In this document: positions 1 to 8,918 of the stretch, one piece after another
Layout: each line of letters starts with the position of its first letter
Position numbering within the stretch: position 1 is the stretch's first letter
From: DATJHM01 sp035493895
GTDB lineage: Bacteria > Chloroflexota > Ktedonobacteria > Ktedonobacterales > Ktedonobacteraceae
Assembly: GCA_035493895.1 (NCBI GenBank)
Contig: DATJHM010000092.1
Location: 1 to 25,603 of the forward strand
Length of the DNA: 25,603 nucleotides
Reading direction: 5' to 3'
Made by a program: the position numbers and the translations under genes
Notes under the pieces: generated by a model
Seen by the model: the letters and a program-made list of their open reading frames with translations, nothing else
Databases searched by the model: none
Told to the model about the DNA's origin: nothing

Positions 1-557
1 AGCACAACAATTCAGCATTCTCACAAGCGCTTATCCTGCTCGAGCATCTGGGCAATCTTGCCACACAAATTGGCTCGTACGGCTGGCTCATCGAGATCCA
101 GATACTCGCGGCTCTGGCACGACAGGCACAGGGCAAAACAAAGCAGGCGCTAACAACGCTCGGCTCGATTCTAGCCCGCGCCGAACCAGAGGGCTATATG
201 CGCCTCTTTATTGACGAAGGCCAACCCATGCAGCATCTGCTTACCCACGTTGCAGCATATACTACTGCCTCGCCCACCTATCTCCAGAAACTCCTGGCAG
301 CATTCCCTACCGCCCAGCCTGCCCCCTCCAACCCGACACCTACTGCTCCACAACAGGCACTCATTGATCCATTGAGCACGCGTGAACTGGAAGTTCTACG
401 CCTGCTGGCTGCTGGCTCCTCAAACCAGGAAATCGCCAATCAACTGATCATTAGTCTGCACACCGTCAAACTCCACGTCAAACATATTCTCGCCAAATTG
501 ATAGTGACCAATCGCACCCAGGCCGTGGCCCGCGCCCGTGAACTCCGCATACTCTAA
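1..557 (+). CDS. LuxR-family (MalT-like) transcriptional regulator, C-terminal part
   Basis: The reading frame is open from the first complete codon at position 3, so this is the 3' end of a longer gene whose start lies outside the window. An ATG at 198 is probably internal. The upstream residues form helical, TPR-like sequence ending in AEPEGYMRLFIDEG, which is typical of the region just before the DNA-binding domain in large MalT/LAL-type regulators. The last 65 residues are a LuxR helix-turn-helix: LSTRELEVLRLLAAG, then SNQEIANQL and HTVKLHVKHILAKL. Family members usually carry an N-terminal ATPase domain, but none can be seen here. The protein should bind DNA in the cytoplasm. The P450 gene follows 113 bp downstream on the same strand and could be a target or operon partner; that link is inference. 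Confidence 0.88.
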   Translation, partial: HNNSAFSQALILLEHLGNLATQIGSYGWLIEIQILAALARQAQGKTKQALTTLGSILARAEPEGYMRLFIDEGQPMQHLLTHVAAYTTASPTYLQKLLAAFPTAQPAPSNPTPTAPQQALIDPLSTRELEVLRLLAAGSSNQEIANQLIISLHTVKLHVKHILAKLIVTNRTQAVARARELRIL

Positions 558-670
558 AGCAAACAGAATACTCCCTGCAATACTCCTTTCGAGCGAGGTC
601 AAACCTCCCTCCCTGCCATAAACTACGAACACAAGAACATCACATCAGAAAAGAAAGGGTTTTACATAAA

Positions 671-1891
671 ATGATACAGATTACGATGAGTGATATGATT
701 TCACAAGAAACCAAACGCAATCCTTCTGCATTCTATGCGCGATTGCGCGCGCAAGAGCCACTCAGTTCCATCGAATTAGGAGAAGGGGACACGTTCTGGG
801 TAGCAACAAACTATGACGATGCCATCGCTATTCTGAAAGACCGACGTTTCGTAAAAGAGACAGAGCAGCTTTCACTACCAGGGGATACACAGAAGTCAAA
901 TATATTCAAGTCCAATTCTGAACTGTTTGCATGGAGACGGGACATGCTCATGGTAGACCCGCCCGACCATACACGCCTGCGCAATCTGGTCTCAAAAGCG
1001 TTCACCCCACGCATGATCGAGCAATTGCGTCCACGCATCCAGCAAATTACAAATGACCTGCTCGATGCTGTTCAGAATCAGGGCCAGATGGATTTGATCA
1101 GCGATTTTGCGTTCCCGCTACCCATCACGGTCATTTCAGAAATGCTGGGAATTCCCGTCGCAGATCGTCCACAATTCCGTGCCTGGACGCGGGCACTTCT
1201 CACTATCAACGAGCAGGCTCTGCGCGATGAAGCAAACGCTTCTGCTGACAAAGCATTTTATCACTACATCAAAGCGCTGCTAGCCGAGAAGCGTGAACAT
1301 CCAGGCAGCGATCTGATCAGCAATCTGTTGCACGCCGAGGAAAACGGAGACGTCCTGAACGAAAACGAACTCATTTCGACCATCTTCTTGCTCATCGTCG
1401 CCGGACATGAAACAACGGTCAATCTGATTGGCAACGGTGTAATGGCACTCCTGCAATTTTCTGAACAGAAAGAGCTACTCCAGCACGACGCCACCTTGCT
1501 TCCCTCGGCCATTGAAGAGCTGTTACGCTATACATCCCCGGTCACTCTTTCTACGCCACGCTGGGCAAGCGAGGATATTGTTATGCACGACAAGACGATC
1601 CACAAAGGCGATATAATTATGGTCTCTCTGGCTGCCGCAAATACCGATCCGCAACAATTTCCTGATCCTGACCTGCTGGATATTACACGCCAGGAAAATC
1701 AACAGGTCGCCTTTGGCAAAGGTATTCATTACTGCCTGGGAGCCCCGCTGGCACGCCTGGAGGCACAGATCGCTATTGGCACTTTACTACAACGCCTGCC
1801 TCATCTGCGCCTGGCAAAATCGCCAGACCAGCTACACTGGATTCGTACATTCATTTTGCGCGGACTCACGGCCTTACCGGTAACATTCTAA
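671..1891 (+). CDS. Cytochrome P450
   Basis: This is a 406-residue soluble bacterial P450, a normal full length. The I-helix oxygen-activation motif is AGHETT at residues 244-249. The K-helix ExxR motif is ELLR at 283-286. The heme-binding loop is FGKGIHYCLGAPLAR, with the axial cysteine at residue 355. No membrane anchor is visible, so the enzyme should be cytoplasmic and need a separate ferredoxin and reductase, which are not beside it. The overall pattern resembles CYP107-type bacterial monooxygenases acting on secondary metabolites or fatty acids; the substrate cannot be read from sequence. The chosen ATG at 671 has a purine-rich AAAGGG about 11 nt upstream, and ATGs at 686 and 695 are alternatives. 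It lies alone after the LuxR gene and converges on the glycosyltransferase gene. Confidence 0.95.
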   Translation: MIQITMSDMISQETKRNPSAFYARLRAQEPLSSIELGEGDTFWVATNYDDAIAILKDRRFVKETEQLSLPGDTQKSNIFKSNSELFAWRRDMLMVDPPDHTRLRNLVSKAFTPRMIEQLRPRIQQITNDLLDAVQNQGQMDLISDFAFPLPITVISEMLGIPVADRPQFRAWTRALLTINEQALRDEANASADKAFYHYIKALLAEKREHPGSDLISNLLHAEENGDVLNENELISTIFLLIVAGHETTVNLIGNGVMALLQFSEQKELLQHDATLLPSAIEELLRYTSPVTLSTPRWASEDIVMHDKTIHKGDIIMVSLAAANTDPQQFPDPDLLDITRQENQQVAFGKGIHYCLGAPLARLEAQIAIGTLLQRLPHLRLAKSPDQLHWIRTFILRGLTALPVTF

Positions 1892-1905
1892 GCACAATTC
1901 ATGTG

Positions 1906-4005
1906 TCAATGGCGAGAGGAGCAATCGAATAGCTGCATCGGCAGCGTGTAGCCTTCTCCTAAGCTCACGGTATCGCTTGTCCCCGTCGTTCCCGGCTCAA
2001 CAGCACTGCGCGGGACAAGCGTACAATGAGCTTTGACCCATTGAGAGATCTCTGGTTGCATGATAGATCCTCCATGCAAACTACTCGGCAGCAAGATATT
2101 TTTCACATCTTGCACGACCTGCGGAGGCGTGTTCGGCAATTGGAGTTGCGCAAATGCAGGCAACAAGAAGAAACGCACATCTCCTTGCTGAACCAGCGTT
2201 GCAACTTGCGGCACTGATAGAGTCGGATCAAATCCGTTGTAGCCCCCCAGCGCTATCGCAGACTTGCCGGTGTCGAGAATAAATGGAGCAGCAGTAGACG
2301 CATTCATCGTCACAACAAGATAGCGTGCCTGCCCCTCGTGCGCCAACAGATAGTGCTCCAGATCAGGTTGCGCATGCTCACTCTCTGGAATAAATGCGTG
2401 CGCAACGATCGCCAGAATGCTGGCTGGCCGCGCTGGTCCGGCCACAGGGTCTATCGTATCGGTCCCGGACCACAGTGGCAACAGTGCCCAGATCGCAGGC
2501 GCAATCAGCAGAACCAGCAAACCCGCAACCACCAATGGACTATTCAGCATGTTCCTGGGGAAGCGAGGCACAAGACGTGCTACCACCAGCACTATTGCGA
2601 TAAGCAGACTCAAACCTACAATAATCGGTGCCAGCACATGATTCCATGTGGGAAATCTTGCAAGCATAACCTCCTGAACTGCCGCTGTTGCGAGCAGAGC
2701 AATTGGCAATAACCAGCTTCGCCAGCCAGCTTGTGCCTGATACGCACGATACAGTATCACCGCGCCAATGCCCACCAGAGCACAAATTGCCGGGGCAAAT
2801 GTGACCAGATAATAGGGATGATCGAACAAGGCAGCGCTAAAGAAAATCAATAATGTAAGGAACCAGATAACCCAGAGGAACAATCCCTGCTGAGAAGCAG
2901 TCAGAGGCTGCTTCGGCCACCTCCAACGCCATACAGCAATCACACAGAAAAAGGCGAAGAGCAAAAGCCAACCAATCTGTCCACCCAACGACGGATTAAT
3001 CAATCGCAATGGACCAGGAAATCCAACTGCCGCGATGCCAAAAACCACCAGCAGTGACGTCGTATTCGCACCGGGTGCAGCCTGCTTCCCTCCCTGTGAA
3101 CTCGTCGCATTGCCGCCAATGCCAAGCACGCGACTCAGGCCATTGTATCCCAGCGCCAGTTCCAGCTCAGAATCATGCTGCGTCGAGCTGACATAAGGCC
3201 GTTGCGTTGCAGGCACGAGATCAACGATAGTAATCCAGGAGAAGGAGACGATCAAGAGCACGATCCCTGCCAGCACAAGATGAAGCATGCGCACACGCAA
3301 TCGTCTGGGCACGCTGAGCAGATAAACCAGCACAAACGGCGGCAATATCAGATACGCTTCGAGCATCTTGATATTGAACCCTAACCCAACCAGCAGAGCA
3401 GTAATCAGCAACCAGCGTACCGAGCCCGTTTCAGCGGCAATACTGAGCGTCCATGCAGCGAATAATAACGTGAGGATCAGCACGCTATCAATCGTATTAT
3501 TGCGACTGGTGACTACACTGATCGGCATCAATGCCAGCACAAGTGCCGCGATCAGGCCAGCATTCGCCCCATAGATGCGCTGCACCAGAACATAGAGCAC
3601 TATCACCGCCCCAACACCTGCCAGCGCTTCTGGCAACAGCAAGCTCCACGCACTGAAACCGAATATGCGTGCGCTTGCGGCCTGTATCCAGAAGCCCAGA
3701 GGTGGCTTGTCAATAGCGAGAAATCCCTGCGGATCGAATGCGGCGAAAAAGAAATTATGCCAGTTCATCAACATACTTTTGACCGCAGCAGCATAATAGC
3801 TATTGACGCCACTACCAATATCCAGAAACTGATTTTGTCCCAGGCGAAAAAAGTTCAAAAAGATAGACAACACGATGATCACGGCAAGTGTAATCCGCTG
3901 CCAGAGCGTCGTTCCCCGCCTGACCGTATCTTGCACGCCAGCATCGTTGTCCACCAATGGATCACTTATAGCTTCACTCGGTTGCATAACTCTCTTATCT
4001 TTCAC
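1906..4005 (-). CDS. GT39/PMT-like membrane glycosyltransferase (ArnT-type)
   Basis: The protein has 699 residues, a cytoplasmic N-terminus, a first membrane helix near residues 38-54 and many further hydrophobic segments. The first loop carries DIGSGVNSYYAAAVKSML (about 62-79), followed by DPQGFLAIDKPPLGFWIQAA (91-110). The acidic first loop and the DKPPLGFW signature are typical of PMT_2/ArnT-like glycosyltransferases, which move sugars from polyprenyl-phosphate donors to lipids or proteins outside the membrane. Roughly the last 150 residues are an extracytoplasmic soluble tail. The start shown is a GTG at 4003-4005 with only a weak ribosome-binding site; an ATG six codons downstream (3985-3987) is the alternative. 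The gene stands alone and is divergent from the histidine kinase operon. Donor and acceptor are unknown. Confidence 0.88.
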   Translation of the reverse strand: MKDKRVMQPSEAISDPLVDNDAGVQDTVRRGTTLWQRITLAVIIVLSIFLNFFRLGQNQFLDIGSGVNSYYAAAVKSMLMNWHNFFFAAFDPQGFLAIDKPPLGFWIQAASARIFGFSAWSLLLPEALAGVGAVIVLYVLVQRIYGANAGLIAALVLALMPISVVTSRNNTIDSVLILTLLFAAWTLSIAAETGSVRWLLITALLVGLGFNIKMLEAYLILPPFVLVYLLSVPRRLRVRMLHLVLAGIVLLIVSFSWITIVDLVPATQRPYVSSTQHDSELELALGYNGLSRVLGIGGNATSSQGGKQAAPGANTTSLLVVFGIAAVGFPGPLRLINPSLGGQIGWLLLFAFFCVIAVWRWRWPKQPLTASQQGLFLWVIWFLTLLIFFSAALFDHPYYLVTFAPAICALVGIGAVILYRAYQAQAGWRSWLLPIALLATAAVQEVMLARFPTWNHVLAPIIVGLSLLIAIVLVVARLVPRFPRNMLNSPLVVAGLLVLLIAPAIWALLPLWSGTDTIDPVAGPARPASILAIVAHAFIPESEHAQPDLEHYLLAHEGQARYLVVTMNASTAAPFILDTGKSAIALGGYNGFDPTLSVPQVATLVQQGDVRFFLLPAFAQLQLPNTPPQVVQDVKNILLPSSLHGGSIMQPEISQWVKAHCTLVPRSAVEPGTTGTSDTVSLGEGYTLPMQLFDCSSRH

Positions 4006-4330
4006 TATCTTCTACAGGAGTCCCGCCTGCTCCGCTCCGAGTATAGTTGGGATAAGCACATGATGCTTCGCGCAAAAGAGGGATTTTTTCTCTCCCTCTT
4101 TCAGGGGAGAAAGAAAACGACTTTCTGGTGATGTAAAAGAATGAGATTTCTTCTATCCTTGGCAACAATCAGAAAACTCTACCTCAAAGAGACTTGTAAG
4201 CGTATGCAGCGTTTTATCCTGACAATCACGCTCTTGACGGCGTTCTTACCGATCACTATAGTGAGGGAAAAGCTGATCTGATATCTGCGTACCAAACCTT
4301 ATCACCTGGCTCGTATGCCACTATCGATAT
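4006..4330. other. Intergenic region between divergent glycosyltransferase and kinase genes
   Basis: This stretch of about 325 bp separates two divergent genes. It holds a good plus-strand promoter (listed separately) and, at about 4087-4112, an imperfect C/T-rich versus G/A-rich inverted repeat. That hairpin is not followed by a T-run on either strand and so does not look like a terminator. No convincing small gene was found. Confidence 0.5.
4234..4262 (+). promoter_or_regulatory. Putative sigma-70-type promoter of the kinase operon
   Basis: TTGACG (4234-4239) and TATAGT (4257-4262) are separated by exactly 17 nt, close to the bacterial housekeeping consensus. Transcription would start near 4269, leaving a leader of about 90 nt before the preferred kinase start at 4358. 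The -10 lies inside the 10-bp palindrome CACTATAGTG, which could also serve as a regulator site. Prediction from sequence only. Confidence 0.55.
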
Positions 4331-4357
4331 TTGAAAGAGCCTCAAAGAGAGATTCTG

Positions 4358-6136
4358 ATGCAACGACAGAACATCATCCATACCGAAGCCAGTACTACTA
4401 TAGCTATACAGCTAGCATCCAGTTCCTTGCTCACGGGAGGCGTAGCACTGCTCATGTTTTACTGGCTCAACTCGCTTGGCCTTACATCGACGATTGCGAT
4501 TATCCTTGCTCTCGCCTGTAGTGTGGGCGCAGGGCTCCTGGCTACGGCAAATATACAGTATGGAGTGTTTCTGTTATATCTCAACCTGACACGTCTGGCT
4601 GAGGGAAGGCCAGCAAGCATACAGCTCTCATTCTGGCTGTGGCCATTGAGCGCCCTTTTCCATTCGCTCATACAGGCAAATCTGAAGATAGACGAGATCT
4701 TCCAACGTGAACGGTTAGCCAACGAATATCGTGAACAGCTACTTCAGCAGACGAGCAAGGCGGCGGCCGCAGAGGAACGCAATCATCTGGCACGCGACCT
4801 GCACGATTCAATCAAACAACAGATTTTTAGTATTCGGATGAGTGCCATTGCGGCAAAGGGACATGTACAGATCGGCGTCACAAAAGCTCAGGAGGCGCTT
4901 GAAGATATCTTGAAGAGCGCCAATGAGGCACAGGTGGAGATGCAAGCGCTCTTGCAACAGCTTCGCTCGACGCCCCTGGAAAATATGGGTCTGGCAGAAG
5001 CCATCCAGACCCAGGCTCAGGCATTGGAATATCGCAGCGGCGCGCAGGTATCAGTCGCGATGGACGAGCTACCAGCAGCCGAGCGTTGTTCTCCTCATAT
5101 GCAAGAAGCGCTCTTTCGTATTGTGCAGGAGGCCTTCGCGAACATCGCTCGTCACGCGCGAGCGCAACACGTATGGTACACACAAACGCAGAACGAACAG
5201 ACGTTGCTCGTGACGATTCAGGATGATGGGCAGGGATTTGACATCCAGGCTGTACGCAAAGGAATGGGATTGACAAACATTCAAGAGCGCGCTCTAAGTC
5301 TGGACGGGAGCGCAAAAATTGAGAGTGAAATCGGCAAAGGCACAATTCTACACATACAACTTCCACTCACCCTCTTGCCCGAAACCAGACAAGAGCAAGA
5401 ACAGGAAGAATATGAGGCCCAGAGAATGGTGGCTCGCGCACACGGCGGACTGCAACTCCATTCGACCATCCTCGCTTTTACGCTGGTAGTACTCGTTACC
5501 AATCTGGGGCTGTTTGCGGCAAGGATCTCGACAGGAACCAAAGAGCTTTTCATGCTCATCCTTGGCCTTTGTGTGTTTCTGATGTGCTATGGTCTCATCA
5601 GCGCTCATCTGGCAATTGCGCGCTTAAAACAGTATCGGGATGAAGGAGATCGTGGACTCCGTGAGCTCTCTTTGAAAATGCATTTTGGCTGGGTCAGCTT
5701 TTTACGCACCTTCTTTTTTGTCTCGTGGCAGTTCCTGCTCTGGGAACTAACTTTATTATGGCAAATTCCCTGGTGGGCATGCGGACTGCTTTTTCTTCTG
5801 GTTGCAGGATCAATCACAATCCCGCTTTTGCTTGAGAGGAGGCAGGCAAGACACGCTCAGAATCGCTATTATCCTCTTCTGTCAGGAACCTTACTCAGAT
5901 GGGAAATACACGATAGATGGCGAAGTTTACGACTGCGCATTATCCTCAGCCTGTGCTTTGCCATTACACTGCTATTGAACCACACTATGCCTTTCCTGCT
6001 GCCTGTTATGCCCTGGCAATGGCTGGTAGACTATGTGCTGTTTGCATTCTTCATCCTGGGCATCGGGATAGTGATCGATATACGAGAGCTTCGACGTTGG
6101 GGCAAACAGACAAAAATCGTGAGCAAGAATTTGTAG
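4358..6136 (+). CDS. Sensor histidine kinase (HisKA_3 type) with an additional C-terminal membrane domain
   Basis: Two to three hydrophobic segments lie in the first ~80 residues. A linker follows, then the dimerisation/phosphoacceptor helix with ERNHLARDLHDS, whose histidine is residue 149 from this start. The catalytic domain contains EALFRIVQEAFANIARHA (N box), DDGQGFD (D/G1) and GMGLTNIQERA. This is the NarX/LiaS/DesK class, which phosphorylates NarL-type regulators such as the one encoded 61 bp downstream. Unusually, about 230 residues follow the ATPase domain and contain some six hydrophobic spans, ending in a short basic tail. The ATG at 4358 is preferred because AAAGAGAG lies 7 nt upstream; a TTG at 4331 in the same frame would add nine residues. 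The signal is unknown. Confidence 0.92.
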   Translation: MQRQNIIHTEASTTIAIQLASSSLLTGGVALLMFYWLNSLGLTSTIAIILALACSVGAGLLATANIQYGVFLLYLNLTRLAEGRPASIQLSFWLWPLSALFHSLIQANLKIDEIFQRERLANEYREQLLQQTSKAAAAEERNHLARDLHDSIKQQIFSIRMSAIAAKGHVQIGVTKAQEALEDILKSANEAQVEMQALLQQLRSTPLENMGLAEAIQTQAQALEYRSGAQVSVAMDELPAAERCSPHMQEALFRIVQEAFANIARHARAQHVWYTQTQNEQTLLVTIQDDGQGFDIQAVRKGMGLTNIQERALSLDGSAKIESEIGKGTILHIQLPLTLLPETRQEQEQEEYEAQRMVARAHGGLQLHSTILAFTLVVLVTNLGLFAARISTGTKELFMLILGLCVFLMCYGLISAHLAIARLKQYRDEGDRGLRELSLKMHFGWVSFLRTFFFVSWQFLLWELTLLWQIPWWACGLLFLLVAGSITIPLLLERRQARHAQNRYYPLLSGTLLRWEIHDRWRSLRLRIILSLCFAITLLLNHTMPFLLPVMPWQWLVDYVLFAFFILGIGIVIDIRELRRWGKQTKIVSKNL

Positions 6137-6197
6137 TGCTTCAACCCTTCAGAAATTTCTGCACCGGTCGATATTATGAAATAAGAAAGAGAAAAGT

Positions 6198-6875
6198 ATG
6201 AGTGAGCCGATCACGATAGTACTGGTAGACGATCATCGTATTGTACGCAAAGGGCTACAGCGCGTTCTGGAAATGTACGACGATATGCAGGTTATCGGTG
6301 AGGCTGGCAGCGGTGAGGAGGCGCTGCAACATATAGAGGAATGGCTACCTGCGGTGGTGGTAATGGATATGCTGATGCCAGGTGGGATGGACGGTTCAGA
6401 AACAATTCGCCGCCTGCATGAACTGGCCCCCAATGTCAGAGTTGTCGTACTGACAAGCTACGCAGACGACACGCGAGTGATCGCGGCATTGCGAGCAGGC
6501 GCAATCGGATATGTGCGCAAGGAAGCAGATCCTGATCTCCTCCTCGATTCTATTCGTGCCGCAGCTCGCGGACAATCCTTGCTTGATCCAGCCGTAGCCA
6601 GCGCACTCATGCACGAACTGCTACGCGATAACAAACGCACAACCGGCCTGACTGAACGAGAACAAACAGTGCTACGCCAGCTTGCGCTCGGGCAGACGAA
6701 CCGCGAGATTGCAGAGGCCCTGTCCGTTACTGAAGAAACCATCAAGACGCATGTCGGAAATATTCTCACCAAATTGCAACTGGCCCATCGCACGCAGGCA
6801 GCAATCTATGCCATAAAAAAAGGATTCATCACACTCGACGAAATCCAACTCCCATTTCTGGAGGAAGAACGGTAA
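6198..6875 (+). CDS. NarL/FixJ-family response regulator
   Basis: A 225-residue two-domain response regulator. The receiver domain has the acidic pair D11/D12, the phosphoacceptor aspartate in VVVMDMLMPGG (D57), the switch threonine in VVVLTSYADD and the conserved lysine in GYVRKEAD. The C-terminal LuxR-type helix-turn-helix runs from about residue 150, with LTEREQTVLRQLALGQ, NREIAEAL and ETIKTHVGNILTKL. It should be phosphorylated by the adjacent kinase and bind DNA as a dimer. It lies 61 bp after the kinase and 33 bp before the ABC transporter, so the three are probably co-transcribed. The transporter gene and the operon's own promoter are the most likely targets; that is inference. Confidence 0.96.
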   Translation: MSEPITIVLVDDHRIVRKGLQRVLEMYDDMQVIGEAGSGEEALQHIEEWLPAVVVMDMLMPGGMDGSETIRRLHELAPNVRVVVLTSYADDTRVIAALRAGAIGYVRKEADPDLLLDSIRAAARGQSLLDPAVASALMHELLRDNKRTTGLTEREQTVLRQLALGQTNREIAEALSVTEETIKTHVGNILTKLQLAHRTQAAIYAIKKGFITLDEIQLPFLEEER

Positions 6876-6908
6876 AAGCCAGCCGTCCACAAAAACCTCG
6901 GATCAGGG

Positions 6909-8789
6909 ATGAGCGACAAGAAACGAGGAGAAAGCTTGAGATATCGGTTACGTTCGCGCTACGATTCTGATCAGCCACGCGAAAATTTTCAATTAAAACA
7001 CGTTTTTGCGTCGGTCAAAATACTTCCCCGCATCGCAGGACTGGTCTGGACGGCCAGCCCGGGTCTCACATTCTGGACAGCTGCACTCTGTCTGGCGCGG
7101 GGTATTACGCCAGCGATATCGGCCACGATCACGCAGTTATTGTTCGATGGTGTCTTGCTGGGCATCAAGCAACAAAGTATCAGTCCGATCTGGCTGCCGG
7201 TATGCCTGCAACTGGGAGTCAATCTCTTTGATCGTACCTGCACCGTTGTAGGTGTCGTAATACAGGGTTTATTAAAAGATCGTACCGCCAATCACATTCA
7301 GGAACTGGTCCTGAGCAAGGCCAATACGCTTGACATGTCACAATTCGAGAATGCCGAATACTACGATACGTTGCGCCATGCAACTGAGGAGGCGAGCTAT
7401 AGACCCTCGTCCATGATCTCGGAGACCTTTGATCTTGCGCGTACGTTTATTACGCTCTGTTCGATGCTCTTCCTGATCGCGCATCTGTCCTGGTGGCTGG
7501 TAGTCGTCGCGCTGGTAATCCCCATCCCCTCGTTCATCTCCAGCAGTCGTTACGGTTGGAAGGACTACATTCTCGCCCGCCGTCAATCGCCCGAGCGCCG
7601 TATGCAGAGCTACCATACACAGTTATTGACTGTTGATCAATACATAAAAGAGATCAAATTATTCAACCTGGGTGACTTCCTGCTTAATCGTTACAAATAT
7701 AATGCGGAAAAGCTCTACGCTGAAAACAAGCGCATGCTCATTCCACGTGCCACGATTGGTTTAGCCTGGACACTTCTCACCATCATCGCAAACTCCATCA
7801 TTTATCTCTACATCGCTTTGCAGGCTGTGACGAAACATATCAGCTTCGGCCAGTTGAGCAAGTATGTCATGGCCGCCAATTCAGCGGGACAGAGCTTTCA
7901 AAGCGTGCTTGATGGTTTTACGGATACCTACGAGAACAGCCTCTTCGTCAATCAACTCTTTGAGTTCTTAGAATATGAACCAAAGATCGTCTCGCCTGCC
8001 CAGCCAGCCGCGTTAAGCACACCCGCAGAGGGTCAGGGATTGGAGATCGAGTTCCGCAATGTCAGTTTCACCTATCCAGGCAAGGAGCAAGCAGCACTCA
8101 AACAGGTAAGCTTTACCCTGCATGCTGGCGAGACGATCGCGCTGGTCGGTAGCAACGGCGCGGGAAAAACGACGCTGGTCAAGCTGATGTCGCGCCTGTA
8201 TGATCCCGATGAGGGAGAGATCTTAATCGGTGGGCGCAACGTCAAAGAGTACGACCTGACGGAGTTACGCGAGCATATCGGCGTAATCTTCCAGGATTTT
8301 GTGCGCTACCACATGACCGCGAACGATAACATCGGCATCGGACGCGTGACTCATATCGAGAATCGCGAACTGGTAACGGCAGCGGCGCGCAAGAGTGGAG
8401 CCGATAGAGCCATCGAGCAATTAACCAACGGCTATGAAGCGATGCTTGGGCGCTGGTTCGAAAAGGGTGTCGAGCTCAGCGGCGGCCAATGGCAAAAGAT
8501 TGCGCTGGCGCGTGCATTCATGCGCAACGCTCCCATTCTCATCCTGGACGAGCCAACCAGCGCTCTCGATGCTCAGGCCGAATACGACATCTTCACGCGT
8601 TTCCGCTCGCTCACCGAGAGCAAAACCGCGATCTTTATCAGCCATCGTTTCAGCACCGTCCGCCTCGCCGACCGCATCTTTGTGCTCGAGGGGGGAACTA
8701 TACATGAAAGCGGCTCGCACGACGAACTCATGGCGCTCGATGGGCGTTACGCCGAACTGTTCAATCTTCAAGCTCGAGCATATCATTAA
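6909..8789 (+). CDS. ABC exporter half-transporter (fused membrane and ATPase domains)
   Basis: A 626-residue half-transporter. The first ~330 residues form an ABC-type-1-like membrane domain with several hydrophobic stretches, and the rest is a complete nucleotide-binding domain. The Walker A motif is GSNGAGKTT (414-422), the Q-loop is in GVIFQDFVRYHMTA, the signature is LSGGQ (523-527), Walker B ends in ILILDEPTSALD (D547, E548), and the H-loop histidine is residue 579. All catalytic residues are present. Such proteins work as dimers that export lipids, peptides or drugs across the inner membrane. It is the third gene after the kinase and regulator, a layout suggesting signal-induced efflux or envelope maintenance. 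The first ~40 residues are charged and cytoplasmic. The substrate is not evident. Confidence 0.95.
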   Translation: MSDKKRGESLRYRLRSRYDSDQPRENFQLKHVFASVKILPRIAGLVWTASPGLTFWTAALCLARGITPAISATITQLLFDGVLLGIKQQSISPIWLPVCLQLGVNLFDRTCTVVGVVIQGLLKDRTANHIQELVLSKANTLDMSQFENAEYYDTLRHATEEASYRPSSMISETFDLARTFITLCSMLFLIAHLSWWLVVVALVIPIPSFISSSRYGWKDYILARRQSPERRMQSYHTQLLTVDQYIKEIKLFNLGDFLLNRYKYNAEKLYAENKRMLIPRATIGLAWTLLTIIANSIIYLYIALQAVTKHISFGQLSKYVMAANSAGQSFQSVLDGFTDTYENSLFVNQLFEFLEYEPKIVSPAQPAALSTPAEGQGLEIEFRNVSFTYPGKEQAALKQVSFTLHAGETIALVGSNGAGKTTLVKLMSRLYDPDEGEILIGGRNVKEYDLTELREHIGVIFQDFVRYHMTANDNIGIGRVTHIENRELVTAAARKSGADRAIEQLTNGYEAMLGRWFEKGVELSGGQWQKIALARAFMRNAPILILDEPTSALDAQAEYDIFTRFRSLTESKTAIFISHRFSTVRLADRIFVLEGGTIHESGSHDELMALDGRYAELFNLQARAYH

Positions 8790-8842
8790 AACGAAAGAAG
8801 GGTCTCACAGCAATTGGTGCCACAAACGTTAAATGAGAGATA

Positions 8843-8875
8843 TACACTGTGTACCATAAAGTATACGCCGCGTAT
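8843..8875. promoter_or_regulatory. Two adjacent perfect palindromes upstream of the SDR gene
   Basis: TACACTGTGTA (8843-8853) and ATACGCCGCGTAT (8863-8875) are each perfect inverted repeats around one central base, with 9 nt between them. They sit 44-76 nt upstream of the SDR start at 8919, where a repressor such as a TetR- or MarR-type protein might bind. The regulator is not identified and no clean promoter was assigned here. Confidence 0.4.
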
Positions 8876-8918
8876 CTTCGCAAACCTTCTATGAAAATAT
8901 GATCAGGAGAACATTGAG

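Noticed and set aside
4087..4112. Hairpin of TTTCTCTCCC with GGGGAGAAA taken as a terminator
   Set aside because: The stem is flanked by T-rich sequence on its 5' side and A-rich sequence on its 3' side on the plus strand, and the same holds on the minus strand, so neither strand has the required 3' T-run. It also lies upstream of both divergent genes.
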